Source: Anaerolineae bacterium | GTDB taxonomy: Bacteria; Chloroflexota; Anaerolineae; 4572-78 | Assembly: GCA_027022125.1 (NCBI GenBank) | Contig: JALVZI010000491.1 | Coordinates: 1 to 7,180, forward strand | Direction of reading: 5' to 3' | DNA length: 7,180 nt | Part shown: positions 1 to 5,937 of the stretch, piece by piece | Layout of the letters: each line of letters opens with the position of its first letter | Numbering within the stretch: position 1 is the first letter of the stretch | The notes under the pieces: model-generated | The model's input: only the letters and a program-made list of their open reading frames with translations | Told to the model about the DNA's origin: nothing | The model's database searches: none | Program-made: the position numbers and the translations under genes

Positions 1-2
1 CT

Positions 3-377
3 TTCGGGGATGTGGTCGATTCAAACGGAAAAATCATCGCCGGCGCGCGGAAGCCGGACGGTTCGCCGGGGTTTGCCGACACGATGGCACATCTGCACGG
101 CGATTTGGCGGGCACGATGCTCGCTTTCGGGCAGAATACCACACTGGCGGTCGTTGCCACCGATGCCGCGCTGACCAAATCCGCCGCTGCGAAAATGGCG
201 CAAATGGCGCATGACGGGCTGGCGCGCACCATCCGCCCCATTCACACTATGCTCGATGGCGATACCATTTTCGCGCTGGGCACGGGGAAAACGGGCGTTT
301 CCGCCGATGTGAGCGTGCTCGGCGCGGTGGCGGCAGAGGTGCTCGCCGAGGCGGTGTGGGATGCGGCGGGGCAGTGA
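3..377 (+). CDS. P1 family (S58, DmpA/NylC-type) peptidase, C-terminal part
   Basis: The reading frame is open from base 3 (Phe-Gly-Asp-Val...) to TGA at 375-377, so the true start lies left of the window. The visible 124 residues match the C-terminal half of P1/S58 N-terminal-nucleophile hydrolases such as the aminopeptidase DmpA and the nylon-oligomer hydrolase NylC. Diagnostic features are the FGDV-x5-GKIIAGAR strand and the block GQNTTLAVVATDAALTK. In NylC-type enzymes the precursor cuts itself between Asn and Thr, and the freed Thr becomes the nucleophile. The equivalent Asn/Thr pair here is encoded at 135-140. The tail (KSAAAKMAQMAHDGLARTIRP, then MLDGDTIFALGTG) is also typical. Family knowledge points to hydrolysis of small peptides, amides or beta-aminopeptides; the exact substrate cannot be told. 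The gene converges on the next one with only 9 bp between stop codons, and no terminator hairpin is visible there. Confidence 0.88.
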   Translation, partial: FGDVVDSNGKIIAGARKPDGSPGFADTMAHLHGDLAGTMLAFGQNTTLAVVATDAALTKSAAAKMAQMAHDGLARTIRPIHTMLDGDTIFALGTGKTGVSADVSVLGAVAAEVLAEAVWDAAGQ

Positions 378-386
378 ACCTGAACC

Positions 387-1634
387 TCAAAACCGGTACA
401 GCAACAGCGGAATCTCCATTTCTTGCGGGGAGAGTCCGCCGTGATGCCCGCGGAACTTCATTTCGAACCGGTCTTTTTCGTACCACCACACCGTTTGATT
501 TTCATACGGCAGGATGACCAAATTGCCCACCCGCGCCATAAACGTGCGCGATGGCGGCTTTGCGCCGAAATATCCGGCGGCAATCAAATCGGCGGTTTTG
601 GCCACATCCGCTGCCCCCGATAGCCCTTGCTGCAAAAATTCCCGCGCTTCATCCAGCATTTCTTCTTTTATATACAAAAACATATCGCGCGGCGAACCGG
701 CGGGAACCAGCAGTTCATGCCCCCCGTTCCGTCTGATGAACCGCTCGATGCCCGCAAAACGGGGGTCGCGGTTCAGATAGACGGTCGTTTCGGGGTTGAC
801 CGCCATTTGCCCGTGGTCGGCAGTCACCATCAGCAGGGTATTTTTTAATTTTCCATCCAGTGGCGCGGCAAACAGTCGTTCCAGCGCGATGAAAAAGGTG
901 TCAATTTCGGCGGCAACCTGCGGCGAATCGGGACCATATTCGTGGCACACCGAGTCAATCTGCGGGAAATACATAAAAAAGTAACTCGGTGCGGTGGCAT
1001 GCTCAATCAGCGTGCGCATATTCACCAGCGATTCGGAAAACGTGCCATACGGATGCGTTTTCGCCCCGCGAAAAACCACATCGGAATAGGTGGACGGGGT
1101 ATACTCCCGATATTGGAAGATGTGAGATTCTATGCCCATTTCATTCAAATCGAAATAGATTGTCTGCGCAGGCAAAACAGTGCGCGGGTCGATGCCGGTG
1201 GGCAAAAGTGTGTCGCGTTCTTTTGTGCCGTAAAACGAAAAAAGGAGCGGGGCAATGATGGCATCGAGTTTCGGCTCGTAATATTGCCACTCGAACACCC
1301 CGCTCTGCGCGGGGGGCAATCCGGTGTGGATGGCGGTGACGTGCGCGGCGGTGGTAGACGGAAACTGTGCGGTGAGTTTCAGCGCCGCGCCGGGGGCATT
1401 TTCGGCAAAACGGCGCAGAAAGGGGTACTCGGTGCGGTGGCGGTCGAAGAACGACCAACCGAACGCATCCACAAAAAGAAAGATGACGGTATCGTACCGG
1501 CGCAAAAATTCGGCGGGGAAGGCGGTCAGCGGCGGCGGGGAATCGGTTTTCCCCAGCAGATATTTGACGGTTGCCGGAATATCGGCAAAACAGCGTTCAT
1601 TGTATTTTGGTTTGATGAATTGCGGGTTCAGCAT
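387..1634 (-). CDS. Alkaline phosphatase superfamily (nucleotide pyrophosphatase/phosphodiesterase-type) protein
   Basis: A 415-residue protein with the metal-site motifs of the type I phosphodiesterase/nucleotide pyrophosphatase branch of the alkaline phosphatase superfamily. Asp56 sits in FLFVDAFGW. The nucleophile block is FPSTTAAHVTAIHTG, where alignment to NPP enzymes makes Thr95 (or Thr94) the nucleophile. Further metal ligands are Asp227 and His231 in PQIDSVCHEYG, Asp273-His274 in TADHGQ, and His397/His398 in GHHGG near the C-terminus. All expected ligands are present, so the two-metal centre looks intact. No signal peptide or membrane segment is visible, suggesting a cytoplasmic enzyme that hydrolyses a phosphodiester, phosphomonoester or related ester; the substrate is unknown. 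The start is supported by AAAAGGAG (1648-1641) six bases before ATG. A MITE-like element lies directly upstream of that site, so the native promoter has probably been displaced. Confidence 0.88.
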   Translation of the reverse strand: MLNPQFIKPKYNERCFADIPATVKYLLGKTDSPPPLTAFPAEFLRRYDTVIFLFVDAFGWSFFDRHRTEYPFLRRFAENAPGAALKLTAQFPSTTAAHVTAIHTGLPPAQSGVFEWQYYEPKLDAIIAPLLFSFYGTKERDTLLPTGIDPRTVLPAQTIYFDLNEMGIESHIFQYREYTPSTYSDVVFRGAKTHPYGTFSESLVNMRTLIEHATAPSYFFMYFPQIDSVCHEYGPDSPQVAAEIDTFFIALERLFAAPLDGKLKNTLLMVTADHGQMAVNPETTVYLNRDPRFAGIERFIRRNGGHELLVPAGSPRDMFLYIKEEMLDEAREFLQQGLSGAADVAKTADLIAAGYFGAKPPSRTFMARVGNLVILPYENQTVWWYEKDRFEMKFRGHHGGLSPQEMEIPLLLYRF

Positions 1635-1648
1635 ACGTGGCTCCTTTT

Positions 1649-1654
1649 AAATGT
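1649..1654. repeat. Left target-site duplication of the MITE
   Basis: AAATGT, an exact copy of the hexamer at 1905-1910. It abuts the left terminal repeat and, on the minus strand, directly adjoins the Shine-Dalgarno sequence of the phosphodiesterase gene. Confidence 0.75.
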
Positions 1655-1727
1655 TAGGACTTACGCAGGTGGAAGATTTCAGCCACGAATTTCCACAGAT
1701 TACACGAATTAGCGGACAAAAATTGTA

Positions 1728-1756
1728 ATTATACCAGGTGTGATTGTATTTTGAAT
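1728..1756 (-). promoter_or_regulatory. Candidate outward promoter inside the MITE, facing the phosphodiesterase gene
   Basis: On the minus strand TATAAT (1733-1728) is preceded by TG at the extended -10 spacing (TGGTATAAT, 1736-1728). A weak -35-like TTCAAA (1755-1750) lies 16 bases upstream. Transcription would start near 1721 and run through the left terminal repeat, giving a leader of about 87 nt to the ATG at 1634. It is a perfect extended -10 match in AT-rich sequence, so it may be fortuitous. Confidence 0.4.
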
Positions 1757-1771
1757 AATCGTCCCGGTACC

Positions 1772-1800
1772 GTAGGGGCGAAGCGGCGCTTCGCCCCTAC
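1772..1800. repeat. Perfect GC-rich hairpin nested at the centre of the MITE
   Basis: Two 13-base arms, GTAGGGGCGAAGC and its exact complement, surround a 3-base GGC loop. No T-tract follows on either strand, so it is not a standard intrinsic terminator. It forms the tip of the element's overall fold and resembles REP-like palindromes found dispersed in cyanobacterial and Chloroflexota genomes. It could be an older nested insertion or an integral part of the element. Confidence 0.8.
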
Positions 1801-1904
1801 AAAAACACGATGAAAACAAAGGGATGGTTATTCACCTTAAATTAGTGAAATTCGTGACAATTCGTGGCTAATTTTTATTTGTTGGTCAAAATGCGTAAGT
1901 CCTA

Positions 1905-1910
1905 AAATGT
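1905..1910. repeat. Right target-site duplication of the MITE
   Basis: AAATGT, identical to 1649-1654. With the boundary set at TAGGAC...GTCCTA both copies match exactly; moving the boundary by one base breaks the match, which fixes the element's limits. Confidence 0.75.
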
Positions 1911-1938
1911 ATAGAGATGATACCGATGCTGTTCGGTG

Positions 1939-1975
1939 TTGGCAAAAACCGGAAAAAATCTTGCCCAAATGCCAA
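1939..1975. promoter_or_regulatory. Spaced inverted repeat upstream of the sugar-operon promoter
   Basis: TTGGCA (1939-1944) and TGCCAA (1970-1975) are inverted half-sites whose centres are 31 bp apart, about three helical turns, ending eight bases before the -35 box. This could be an activator or repressor site. Six-base arms this far apart can arise by chance, so the call is weak. Confidence 0.2.
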
Positions 1976-1983
1976 AATTATAG

Positions 1984-1999
1984 TTGACGCAAACGTCAA
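1984..1999. promoter_or_regulatory. Palindromic operator candidate over the -35 box
   Basis: TTGACG-CAAA-CGTCAA is an inverted repeat with 6-base arms and a 4-base centre, covering the whole -35 hexamer and the first ten spacer bases. A dimeric regulator bound here would block RNA polymerase, fitting substrate-inducible repression of a sugar transporter. No regulator gene is in the window, so its identity is open. Confidence 0.45.
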
Positions 2000-2012
2000 T
2001 TCAGCTTAAAAT
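1984..2012 (+). promoter_or_regulatory. Sigma70-type promoter of the sugar-uptake operon
   Basis: TTGACG (1984-1989), a 17-base spacer and TAAAAT (2007-2012), both one mismatch from consensus at ideal spacing. Transcription would start near 2019, leaving a leader of about 220 nt before the binding-protein gene. It is the best promoter match in the gap between the divergent genes. Confidence 0.7.
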
Positions 2013-2073
2013 ATACATTAAGTTTCAGAAACACAATTTTTATTTGCTTCACCAAAGGAAGGTGAAAACATAT

Positions 2074-2229
2074 ATGCAAGCAAATACCAACGGTGTTTTC
2101 GCTGTTTTGGTGTGCGTACCGATGGTGGAGCGCAAAAGTATCACGCATGTGGAAAGGAGGACGCCTCAAATAGAGTTTTCCGCTGATGCACAAGTTCAAC
2201 CATTTGATTTTCTAAAAACCCAATTTTAA
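2074..2229 (+). CDS. Possible 51-residue leader ORF upstream of the binding protein
   Basis: An ATG at 2074 opens a 51-codon frame ending in TAA at 2227-2229, overlapping the Shine-Dalgarno sequence of the next gene (AAAGGAGGT, 2228-2236). A purine-rich AAAGGAAGGTGA (2054-2065) lies eight bases before the ATG; part of it is the loop and 3' arm of a small hairpin (TTCACC 2048-2053 with GGTGAA 2061-2066). The product (MQANTNGVFAVLVC..., ending FDFLKTQF) resembles nothing I recognise and has no clear domain or signal peptide. Terminating on the downstream ribosome-binding site would fit translational coupling or a leader peptide. It may equally be non-coding leader RNA: a second hairpin can form at 2151-2181 (GGAAA/TTTCC outside, GAGG/CCTC inside), enclosing a spare AGGAGG that no start codon follows. 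Confidence 0.3.
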   Translation: MQANTNGVFAVLVCVPMVERKSITHVERRTPQIEFSADAQVQPFDFLKTQF

Positions 2230-2241
2230 AGGAGGTATTTT

Positions 2242-3762
2242 ATGAAAAAGTTGTTTGCACTCACCCTAATTGCGGTTTTGCTGCTGACAATTGTGCCGAT
2301 GACCGCTCTGGCACAGGGACCCGAATGCCAAGATGTTGTCACCATCCAAAAAGATGACTGGCTGAGTAAACTGGCAGACAAGTATTTCGGCGATATTTTT
2401 GCGTGGCCCGCCATTATGGCTATCCACAACCAAGCCGCAGAAGCCAACCCCGACAAATTCCCCAATAAGATTATGAACGCTGACGTGATTGAAGTGGGCT
2501 GGAACATCTGCATTCCCACCGCTGATGAAGCCGATGCTTTCTTGGCGAAATGGGACCCCAACAAACCGGAAATGCTGTATGCTAGCGGCGCATCCGGTCA
2601 GTTGGTGGTTGGCAGTTGGTGGACTGCCGGCGGTGAAGCCGACGGACTCGCCGCGATGTTCGACATTTATCGCAAAATGTACCCCGGCGTGGAAATTGTA
2701 AATGCGACCGTCGCCGGTGGCGCAGGCACCAACTTTAAAGCCGTGCTGGCAACTCGTCTCATCGGCGGCGATCCTCCCGACACATTCCAGTTGCACGCCG
2801 GTTTGGAAGTTGCCACTTACAGCCCGGAACAATATCTGCAACCGGTGGATGACATTTACGCTTCCGAAGGGTTGAACGATGTGTTCCCGCCCGACCTGCT
2901 GGCGCTGTTGAAATATAAAGACCACTTCTGGGGCGTGCCCGCCAACATTCACCGCTCGAATGTGCTGTGGTACAACAAATCGGTATTTGAAGCCAACGGT
3001 TTGACCCCGCCCACCAATTATGACGAATTTGTGACGGTGGCAGAAGCACTGAAAGCCGCCGGTATCCAACCGTTTGTCATCGGCACCAAAGGCGGCTGGG
3101 AAGCCGGTCATGTATTTGAAAGCGTGCTGCTGGCGAAACTCGGTCCCGATGACTACAAAGGGCTGTGGGACGGCACCACCGATTGGATGGACCCGCGAGT
3201 CACCGATGCGCTGGAAACCTTCAAAATGATGATGACCTATGCCAACCCCGACCACCCGGCAATGACATGGGACGGCGCGGGTGAATATCTGATTAGCGGC
3301 AAAGGCGGCATGATGATTATGGGCGACTGGACTGACGGCTGGTTCACCAGTAAAGACTTTACCAATTACGGTTGGGCGCCATCACCCGGCACGCAGGGAA
3401 CCTTCATCGCGCTGTCCGACAGTTTCGCACTGCCGAAAGACGCTCCCGACAAAGAGAACGCCATCAACTGGCTGAAAGTGGTCGGTTCAAAAGAAGGGCA
3501 AGAAGCCTTCAACCCGAAAAAAGGTTCAATTTGCGCCCGCACCGACTGCGACCCGGCTTTGTTCAACGAATACCTGCAATCGGCAATGGTTGACTGGAGC
3601 CAAGACAATATCGTACCGAGCGTGGTTCACGGTGCGGCGGCTGTTGAAAGTTGGGCGAATGACTACAAAGACGCAATTACCCTGTTTGTAACCTCCGGGG
3701 ATGTGGCAGGGACACAAGCACAACTGCAGCAAGCGTGTGTAGATGCCGGCGTTTGTCAATAA
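2242..3762 (+). CDS. LysM-fused sugar ABC transporter substrate-binding protein (glucose/mannose type)
   Basis: A 506-residue exported protein that captures sugar and delivers it to the two permeases encoded downstream. Residues 1-24 are a Sec signal peptide (MKK, hydrophobic core, cleavage after ALA before Gln25); there is no lipobox Cys. Residues about 32-93 are LysM-like: VVTIQKDDWLSKLADKYFGD, then AIMAIHN, then DVIEVGWNICIPT, matching the GDTLS-xIA-xxY ... L-xxxN ... G-xxLxIP pattern. Residues about 120-500 are a family 1 solute-binding fold close to the Thermus glucose/galactose-binding protein and Pseudomonas GtsA: VVGSWWTAGGEADGL (122-136), ATVAGGAGTNFKAVLATR, GGDPPDTFQLHAG, HRSNVLWY (237-244), WAPSPGTQG (378-386), LSDSFALPK (391-399), and a C-terminal VVHGA. 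Its six cysteines form three local pairs (29/90, 431/436, 499/505), suggesting disulfides. AAAGGAGGT six bases before ATG fixes the start. The sugar preference is inferred from family similarity. Confidence 0.93.
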   Translation: MKKLFALTLIAVLLLTIVPMTALAQGPECQDVVTIQKDDWLSKLADKYFGDIFAWPAIMAIHNQAAEANPDKFPNKIMNADVIEVGWNICIPTADEADAFLAKWDPNKPEMLYASGASGQLVVGSWWTAGGEADGLAAMFDIYRKMYPGVEIVNATVAGGAGTNFKAVLATRLIGGDPPDTFQLHAGLEVATYSPEQYLQPVDDIYASEGLNDVFPPDLLALLKYKDHFWGVPANIHRSNVLWYNKSVFEANGLTPPTNYDEFVTVAEALKAAGIQPFVIGTKGGWEAGHVFESVLLAKLGPDDYKGLWDGTTDWMDPRVTDALETFKMMMTYANPDHPAMTWDGAGEYLISGKGGMMIMGDWTDGWFTSKDFTNYGWAPSPGTQGTFIALSDSFALPKDAPDKENAINWLKVVGSKEGQEAFNPKKGSICARTDCDPALFNEYLQSAMVDWSQDNIVPSVVHGAAAVESWANDYKDAITLFVTSGDVAGTQAQLQQACVDAGVCQ

Positions 3763-3808
3763 TTGTCATTGAACAACAGAAGCGGTTGAACAATCGCATC
3801 TGAAATAA

Positions 3809-3851
3809 AAACGGTCAGTCAGCGCATTTCGGTGACGCTGGCTGACCGTTT
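3809..3851 (+). terminator. Intercistronic hairpin between binding protein and permeases
   Basis: A 16-bp stem (3809-3824 with 3836-3851, one G-T wobble at 3819/3841) closes an 11-base loop. The run of U after the stem is short and mostly within the arm, so termination is likely partial. Such hairpins downstream of binding-protein genes protect the upstream mRNA from 3' decay and lower permease expression, giving an excess of binding protein. The next Shine-Dalgarno sequence begins nine bases downstream. Confidence 0.65.
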
Positions 3852-3869
3852 GCCAATACGGAGGTAACT

Positions 3870-4859
3870 ATGCGACGTGTGTCGTGGGAACGCATTACTG
3901 CCGTTCTGCTCGTCTCGCCATCGGTGCTGGCAATTGCCATTTTTGTGTATGGCTTCATCGGTTTCACCGGCTTCGCCTCGCTCACAAAATGGGATAGCCT
4001 GCTGCCGGATTTCTCGCTGGTGGGGCTGACCAACTACCAAAAATTATTCGCCAACCAGCGTTTCCAAATTGACCTGCGAAACACGGTGTCATTCACCATC
4101 CTTTTCTTGATTTCGTGTTTGATTATCGGCTTCTTTTTGGCTTTTCTGCTCGACCAGCGCGTTCGCGGCGAAGATATTTTCCGCAGCATTTATCTTTTCC
4201 CGATGGCAATTTCGTTTATTGTGACCGGTGTGGTGTGGCGCTGGCTGCTGAATCCCGGCAGTGATGAACTGGGCGCAACCGGTATCAACCTGCTGTTTGA
4301 AAAAATGGGGCTGGGTTTTTTGAAATGGGGCTGGTTTACCGACCCGGTGGTGTGGCACATACCGCCGGATAGTGCCGTGGGGCACGCGCTGACTGCCATT
4401 GGATTGGGCGGGCTGGCATCAACCAAAGTTGGCATTTCGGCGGGGGTGGTGTCGCTGGTGCTGGCGGCAACATGGCAAATGTCGGGCTACACCATGGCGA
4501 TGTATCTCGCCGGGTTGCGCAGCATCCCGGAAGAATTGCGCGAAGCCGCACGGGTAGACGGGGCATCGGAATGGCAAATTCTGCGACAAATTATCATCCC
4601 GCTGCTGAAACCGATTACACTCAGTGTGGTCATCATTTTGGGGCACATCTCGCTGAAAATTTATGACTTGGTCGTTTCGATGACCGGTCCCGGCATCGGC
4701 TTTTCCACCGATGTGCCGGCATATTATATGTGGGATACCACCTTCCGCAGCAGTCACTTCGCGCGCGGCTCTGCCATTGCGATGATACTGCTGATTATGG
4801 TTGCCGTGCTGATTGTGCCGTATCTCATTTGGTCAACCAGAACGGAGGCGGAGTTATGA
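3870..4859 (+). CDS. Sugar ABC transporter permease (MalF/UgpA-type)
   Basis: A 329-residue membrane protein with about six transmembrane helices, near residues 10-32, 72-95, 103-126, 190-216, 248-268 and 298-322. The cytoplasmic EAA loop that docks on the ATPase is clear: EELREAARVDGASEWQILRQ... reaching Pro248 (221-248), with the conserved Gly231. It forms half of the membrane channel for the binding protein upstream. An insertion-like stretch between helices 3 and 4 (about 135-185, GATGINLLFEKMGLGFLKWGW and following) is characteristic of the GtsB/glucose-type permeases rather than compact MalF homologues. GGAGGT (3860-3865) lies four bases before the ATG. The 3' end overlaps the next gene by ATGA, indicating translational coupling. 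Confidence 0.93.
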   Translation: MRRVSWERITAVLLVSPSVLAIAIFVYGFIGFTGFASLTKWDSLLPDFSLVGLTNYQKLFANQRFQIDLRNTVSFTILFLISCLIIGFFLAFLLDQRVRGEDIFRSIYLFPMAISFIVTGVVWRWLLNPGSDELGATGINLLFEKMGLGFLKWGWFTDPVVWHIPPDSAVGHALTAIGLGGLASTKVGISAGVVSLVLAATWQMSGYTMAMYLAGLRSIPEELREAARVDGASEWQILRQIIIPLLKPITLSVVIILGHISLKIYDLVVSMTGPGIGFSTDVPAYYMWDTTFRSSHFARGSAIAMILLIMVAVLIVPYLIWSTRTEAEL

Positions 4860-5740
4860 GCAGACAAGTCAGTGGTGCAACCTATGTTCCGCGCTGGCAG
4901 CGCGCGCTGTTATACCTTATTTTGATATTTTTCGCGCTATTTTATTTAATGCCCATCTATCTGCTGGTCATCACCAGCCTGAAAAGTTACGCGCAAGTTA
5001 GTTTGGCAACGATGTGGCATTTGCCCACCGCATTCAGTTTAGCCAGTTTCCACGATGCGTGGTTCGGGGTGGGCGGCACGCGCGGGTTGGGCGTTAATTT
5101 TATGAACAGCGTCTATCTGGCAATTCCCGCCACCATCATTTCGGCGACGCTGGGGTCAATTAACGGCTATATTCTCACCAAATGGAAATTCAAAGGGTCA
5201 GATACCCTTTTCCCGCTGTTGCTGTTCGGTATGTTCATCCCGTACCAAAGTATTCTCATCCCGCTGGTGCAGGTACTCAGCAAAATTCCGTGGTTCGGCG
5301 GGCAGCATTTGTACGGCACGATTCCCGGCTTGATTTTTGTGCATGTGGTGTACGGCATTCCCATCACCACCCTGATTTTCCGAAACTATTATGCCGCCAT
5401 CCCCAACGAGTTGGTGGAAGCGTCGCGCATTGACGGGGCGAATATCTTCGGGGTGTACCGCTATATTCTCTTCCCGCTGTCGCTGCCGGGATTTGTGGTG
5501 GTGATGATTTGGCAGTTCACATCAGTGTGGAACGACTTTTTGTTCGCCGTGACCGTCACCAGCAGCCCCGATGTGCAACCGGTGACCGTCGGGCTGAACA
5601 ATTTGGCGGGGAGTTACATCGTTCAATGGAACGTGCAGATGGCGGGCGCGCTGATGGCGGCACTGCCCACCCTGCTGGTATATATCATTTTGGGGCGATT
5701 CTTCATGCGCGGCTTGCTCGCCGGTTCGCTGAAAGGGTAA
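4856..5740 (+). CDS. Sugar ABC transporter permease (MalG/UgpE-type)
   Basis: A 294-residue membrane protein, the second half of the transporter channel. The N-terminal helix (about 17-38, LLYLILIFFALFYLMPIYLL) is followed by a substrate-side loop and helices near 82-105, 116-140, 150-172, 212-232 and 262-284. The EAA loop is NELVEASRIDGANIFGVYRY... to Pro211 (184-211), with Gly194. I chose ATG 4856 because it gives the usual N-terminus of the family (MSRQ..., then helix 1), overlaps the previous stop as ATGA, and has GGAGG (4844-4848) seven bases before it. In-frame starts further upstream lie inside the previous gene in another frame and encode nonsense. No ATPase gene follows: a terminator sits right after the stop, so the complex must borrow an MsmX/UgpC-like ATPase encoded elsewhere. 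Confidence 0.93.
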   Translation: MSRQVSGATYVPRWQRALLYLILIFFALFYLMPIYLLVITSLKSYAQVSLATMWHLPTAFSLASFHDAWFGVGGTRGLGVNFMNSVYLAIPATIISATLGSINGYILTKWKFKGSDTLFPLLLFGMFIPYQSILIPLVQVLSKIPWFGGQHLYGTIPGLIFVHVVYGIPITTLIFRNYYAAIPNELVEASRIDGANIFGVYRYILFPLSLPGFVVVMIWQFTSVWNDFLFAVTVTSSPDVQPVTVGLNNLAGSYIVQWNVQMAGALMAALPTLLVYIILGRFFMRGLLAGSLKG

Positions 5741-5743
5741 CGC

Positions 5744-5778
5744 AAGGGCACGCTGCCGCGTGCCCTTTCTGATTTTCC
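5744..5778 (+). terminator. Intrinsic terminator of the sugar-uptake operon
   Basis: A 10-bp perfect stem, AAGGGCACGC (5744-5753) and GCGTGCCCTT (5758-5767), with a TGCC loop, followed by T-rich sequence (TTTCTGATTTT). It begins three bases after the permease stop codon and separates the operon from selD. Confidence 0.8.
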
Positions 5779-5840
5779 AGAAAAATGATACCAAACCCGG
5801 ACTTTCGCCAAAACTCAAACCGCTTTCAGTGAATATTTTT

Positions 5841-5869
5841 TTGCTTTCAACTTGAGTTTCTGCTATTAT
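5841..5869 (+). promoter_or_regulatory. Candidate promoter of selD
   Basis: TTGCTT (5841-5846), a 17-base spacer and TATTAT (5864-5869) in an AT-rich stretch, giving a start near 5876 and a leader of about 60 nt. It lies behind the operon terminator, as expected for an independent transcript. Confidence 0.55.
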
Positions 5870-5937
5870 TGCCACTCGACAGGCAGCCAAAAGCATTTCC
5901 CACCGGCTGGAAAAATCCATTTTATGAAAGGAGCGCT

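Larger units (their letters stand above)
1655..1904. mobile_element. MITE-like non-autonomous element, 250 bp
   Basis: The ends are perfect 13-bp inverted repeats, TAGGACTTACGCA (1655-1667) and its reverse complement (1892-1904). They are bracketed by an exact 6-bp duplication, AAATGT. No transposase or other coding capacity lies inside. Internal inverted matches make the whole element fold on itself: AGCCACGAATT (1681-1691) with 1859-1869, AGGTG (1736-1740) with 1833-1837, TGAATAATCGTCCC (1752-1765) with 1821-1834 (two mismatches), and the perfect GC-rich hairpin 1772-1800 at the centre. Repeated CACGAATT words occur near both ends. This architecture is that of a miniature inverted-repeat transposable element moved in trans by a transposase elsewhere in the genome; the family was not identified with certainty. 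The precise target duplication suggests a fairly recent insertion. Confidence 0.82.

Noticed and set aside
942..1712. 256-codon plus-strand frame
   Set aside because: It is antisense to the phosphodiesterase gene and runs into the MITE; it is Arg/Gly-rich without recognisable domains.
1772..1800. GC-rich hairpin as an intrinsic terminator
   Set aside because: No T-tract follows on either strand, and it lies at the centre of the MITE fold.
1681..1870. Repeated CACGAATT words as a CRISPR-like array
   Set aside because: The copies are short, inverted or irregularly spaced, and belong to the arms of the MITE.
1984..2073. Leader ORF starting at TTG 1984
   Set aside because: This codon is part of the -35 box, upstream of the likely transcription start.
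2266..3255. 329-codon minus-strand frame
   Set aside because: It is the antisense of the binding-protein gene; the sequence shows no family motif and a composition typical of shadow frames.
4730..4855. Longer start for the second permease
   Set aside because: The extra 42 residues are a frame-shifted reading of the first permease gene; ATG 4856 has a good ribosome-binding site and gives the family's N-terminus.
5924..5937. ATG at 5924 just upstream of selD
   Set aside because: It is out of frame with selD and overlaps its Shine-Dalgarno sequence; no sensible product.
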